Positions 6,340-7,995 of a DNA stretch of 7,995 nt are shown here, piece by piece (within the stretch, counting starts at the first letter, position 1; each line of letters begins with the position of its first letter). The stretch is from assembly GCA_002385265.1 (NCBI GenBank), contig DGDD01000153.1, positions 1-7,995 on the forward strand, given 5' to 3'. The DNA is from Chitinophagaceae bacterium UBA3961. GTDB taxonomy: Bacteria > Bacteroidota > Bacteroidia > Chitinophagales > Chitinophagaceae. Below the pieces are notes generated by a model. The model saw only the letters and a program-made list of their open reading frames with translations. It ran no database searches and was not told the DNA's origin. A program made the translations under genes and the position numbers.

Positions 6340-7119
6340 TTAAAATTTGGATTGAAAACACAATCCTACTGCTCCGTTTTTATAAGTTGGTAAAATAATG
6401 TTTTTTGAGGAAGATTTTTTGAACACCCATTTTTTTAGTTTTGGATAAACCCAATAAGTGAATCGAGTTGATGCGATCCCGACTCCTGCCCCGGCCACCA
6501 CATCACTGAACCAATGCTTGTTATTATAGATACGGAGATAGCCGGTGGCGGCGGCAAATAGATAACCTGAATAAGCTAAGAGCGGATTTTGATGTTGAAA
6601 TTCCAATCGCATCATTTCTGCGCCTGCAAACCCCTCAGCAGTGTGACCACTAGGAAACGACTCGTAGGACGAGCTGTCGGGGCGCTGTTGATGCGAAATT
6701 CGTTTGATAGAAGTAACGGTCGTGTTCAACACTACATTAGTTAATCCGAATAACACCACTTGTTCAAGTGGCTTGTGCTCAGCCTTCACTCCAAAACCTG
6801 ATAAAGCAACAGTAAGAATTGCGGGTGTGAACTGACAAAAGTTATCGGCGTGTTGCTTTGGATGGGGATTTTCCCAAACCATTTCTTCTTTGATACTATT
6901 GTTTAAATCTTTGAGCGCTTGAATTTTAATCGCACTTACTCCATAGCCAAACATTATTGCCGGCAAAATAAAGGAACGACCAGTTATGTGTATCGACTTC
7001 TGTTCTATATGCGCAGTATTTGAATCAGATTTAGAATCGACTATTGCAGTATCTTGAGCGAAAGTCTGAGTTGATGCTATCAAAAGCAATAGGCTTACTA
7101 TAAATTGTGACTTTTTCAT
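6340..7119 (-). CDS. PAP2-family phosphatase (intact catalytic motifs)
   Basis: The 259-residue protein starts with a signal peptide (MKKSQF, hydrophobic core, TFA before Gln22). It carries all three PAP2 phosphatase motifs: Lys139-x6-Arg146-Pro147, SFPSGH (154-159) with His159, and Arg196-x5-His202-x3-Asp206 in YLRIYNNKHWFSD. Hydrophobic stretches around 50-65, 98-112, 120-135, 182-195 and 207-218 fit a membrane-associated enzyme with a periplasmic active site. Family members remove phosphate from lipids such as undecaprenyl diphosphate, phosphatidate or lipid A; nothing here tells which. It starts 16 bases after another PAP2 gene and is likely co-transcribed with it. No terminator is evident before the TonB receptor motif. 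A link to the uptake system is not supported beyond adjacency. Confidence 0.92.
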   Translation of the reverse strand: MKKSQFIVSLLLLIASTQTFAQDTAIVDSKSDSNTAHIEQKSIHITGRSFILPAIMFGYGVSAIKIQALKDLNNSIKEEMVWENPHPKQHADNFCQFTPAILTVALSGFGVKAEHKPLEQVVLFGLTNVVLNTTVTSIKRISHQQRPDSSSYESFPSGHTAEGFAGAEMMRLEFQHQNPLLAYSGYLFAAATGYLRIYNNKHWFSDVVAGAGVGIASTRFTYWVYPKLKKWVFKKSSSKNIILPTYKNGAVGLCFQSKF

Positions 7120-7135
7120 ATGTGCTTTACTTGGA

Positions 7136-7995
7136 CTACAAATATGATTTTACTTTTTGTTCAGGTTTTACGCGGTGACGCATGGTGGTTATTCTCCCCG
7201 ACAAATAACCTATGGCTAATGCAAGCGGATAATCACCCGCCCAATGCACTTCCGTATTCATCATGGCCCAGGCACTAAGACTCATGATGGAATAACCAAC
7301 AGGTTTGATCCATTTCTTTTCAGGATAATTGTAGGAAAGTACTGTTATAGTAGCCATTAAGGTTGACAGGTGACCGGAAGGAAATCCGTCGTAGTTGCTG
7401 GTATTAGTTTGATATTCTTTAAAAGAAGGAAAGGGTCGCCAGGCACCACCTGATTTTGTTGACACAAAGGGACTCTCTCTGCCGGTCATGCGCTTTAGAA
7501 TTTGAGTGGTAAGCCCCATCGTAACGAAGGTTTCAGTAAGATCAATTGCAGTAGCCATTGCTCTCCTATCTTTTGAAATAGCACCGTACACAGCCATGCC
7601 GCCAGCGAGGATCATGCTGGTGCCTCCTTCTCCTAATTGATACAATCCGGTGTTTAGATTTTTGGGGATCTTAATGATTTTTGTATCTCCAACTTGAAAC
7701 GCTATGTGGTAATTGGTGTTAGGACTCAGCCCTATTTGATCACTAAAATGCCTGACCCCATTGATAATGTTTTGATCTTCGGCAATTAAAACTCCGGTTG
7801 AAACGGCCACGGCGGCTAAAGCAGGTAAGTTGCGCTTTTGAAAGGGAGCTTTGGCGATTTGCCAGATGTTGGAGGGTGTATATGCAATCTGTTTAAAAAG
7901 ATGGGGGGCAGAAAAATACAGACTGTCTTGCTTATACATATGAAGATCGTATTCAGGAACTACCACACCGGAATCGGACTGAGCGTGTGCACTGG
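7136..7995 (-). CDS. PAP2-family protein with altered motifs, N-terminus outside window
   Basis: The frame is open to the right edge: before the GTG at 7966 it continues upstream as SAHAQSDSGV, which looks like the end of a signal peptide (AHA before Gln). The true start therefore lies beyond the window and GTG 7966 is not it. Counting that GTG as residue 1, motif 2 is intact (FPSGH, 195-199), and motif 3 keeps His241 and Asp245 in VHWAGD. The motif 3 Arg position is Met235, and motif 1 reads KRMTGRESP (158-166), with Ser165 where Arg is usual; Arg163 may substitute. It could be an active divergent phosphatase or have shifted specificity. It is the first of two PAP2 genes, 16 bases apart, which are probably one operon. 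Confidence 0.88.
   Translation of the reverse strand, partial: SAHAQSDSGVVVPEYDLHMYKQDSLYFSAPHLFKQIAYTPSNIWQIAKAPFQKRNLPALAAVAVSTGVLIAEDQNIINGVRHFSDQIGLSPNTNYHIAFQVGDTKIIKIPKNLNTGLYQLGEGGTSMILAGGMAVYGAISKDRRAMATAIDLTETFVTMGLTTQILKRMTGRESPFVSTKSGGAWRPFPSFKEYQTNTSNYDGFPSGHLSTLMATITVLSYNYPEKKWIKPVGYSIMSLSAWAMMNTEVHWAGDYPLALAIGYLSGRITTMRHRVKPEQKVKSYL

Noticed and set aside
7136..7966. GTG 7966 as the true start of the upstream PAP2 gene
   Set aside because: The frame continues upstream without a stop into an apparent signal-peptide end (SAHAQ); the start is outside the window.

Overview
The window looks like chromosomal DNA of a Bacteroidota bacterium. This rests on moderately AT-rich sequence, starts with A/T-rich leaders rather than strong Shine-Dalgarno sites, a lipoprotein with a Cys-Lys-Lys-Asp start, a TonB-dependent receptor with an N-terminal carboxypeptidase-regulatory-like domain, and a LytS/LytTR two-component pair. 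I cannot name the genus. There are seven protein genes, two of them cut by the window edges. I saw no tRNA, rRNA, CRISPR array or insertion sequence, and no gene-free stretch exceeds 300 bases.

Left part (1-1033, + strand): the 3' end of a LytS/YehU-type sensor histidine kinase, overlapped by four bases by its LytTR-type response regulator. Middle part (1172-3833, + strand): a lipoprotein with a DUF3500 domain, then a HupE/UreJ-type membrane protein whose start lies inside the end of the lipoprotein gene. A perfect 12-bp hairpin at 3894-3929 separates this unit from a convergent TonB-dependent receptor (3933-6194, - strand). Right part (6340-7995, - strand): two consecutive PAP2-family phosphatase-like genes, the upstream one lacking its 5' end in this window.

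The main discovery is a shared composite element in front of both arms of the middle region. ACCCCTAAA, exactly 13 bases, then CCACATATC occurs at 1054-1084 upstream of the DUF3500-HupE unit, and at 6253-6283 on the minus strand upstream of the TonB receptor. Each copy reads as a direct repeat with a 21-bp period, which is the geometry of known LytTR response-regulator sites. A LytTR regulator gene lies immediately next to one copy. The simplest model is a two-component regulon: the kinase and regulator sense a signal and control an outer-membrane receptor, a DUF3500 lipoprotein and a HupE-like permease. Together these would form an envelope-spanning uptake or homeostasis system. The HupE homology and histidine-rich motifs in all three proteins make a transition metal a reasonable but unproven substrate.
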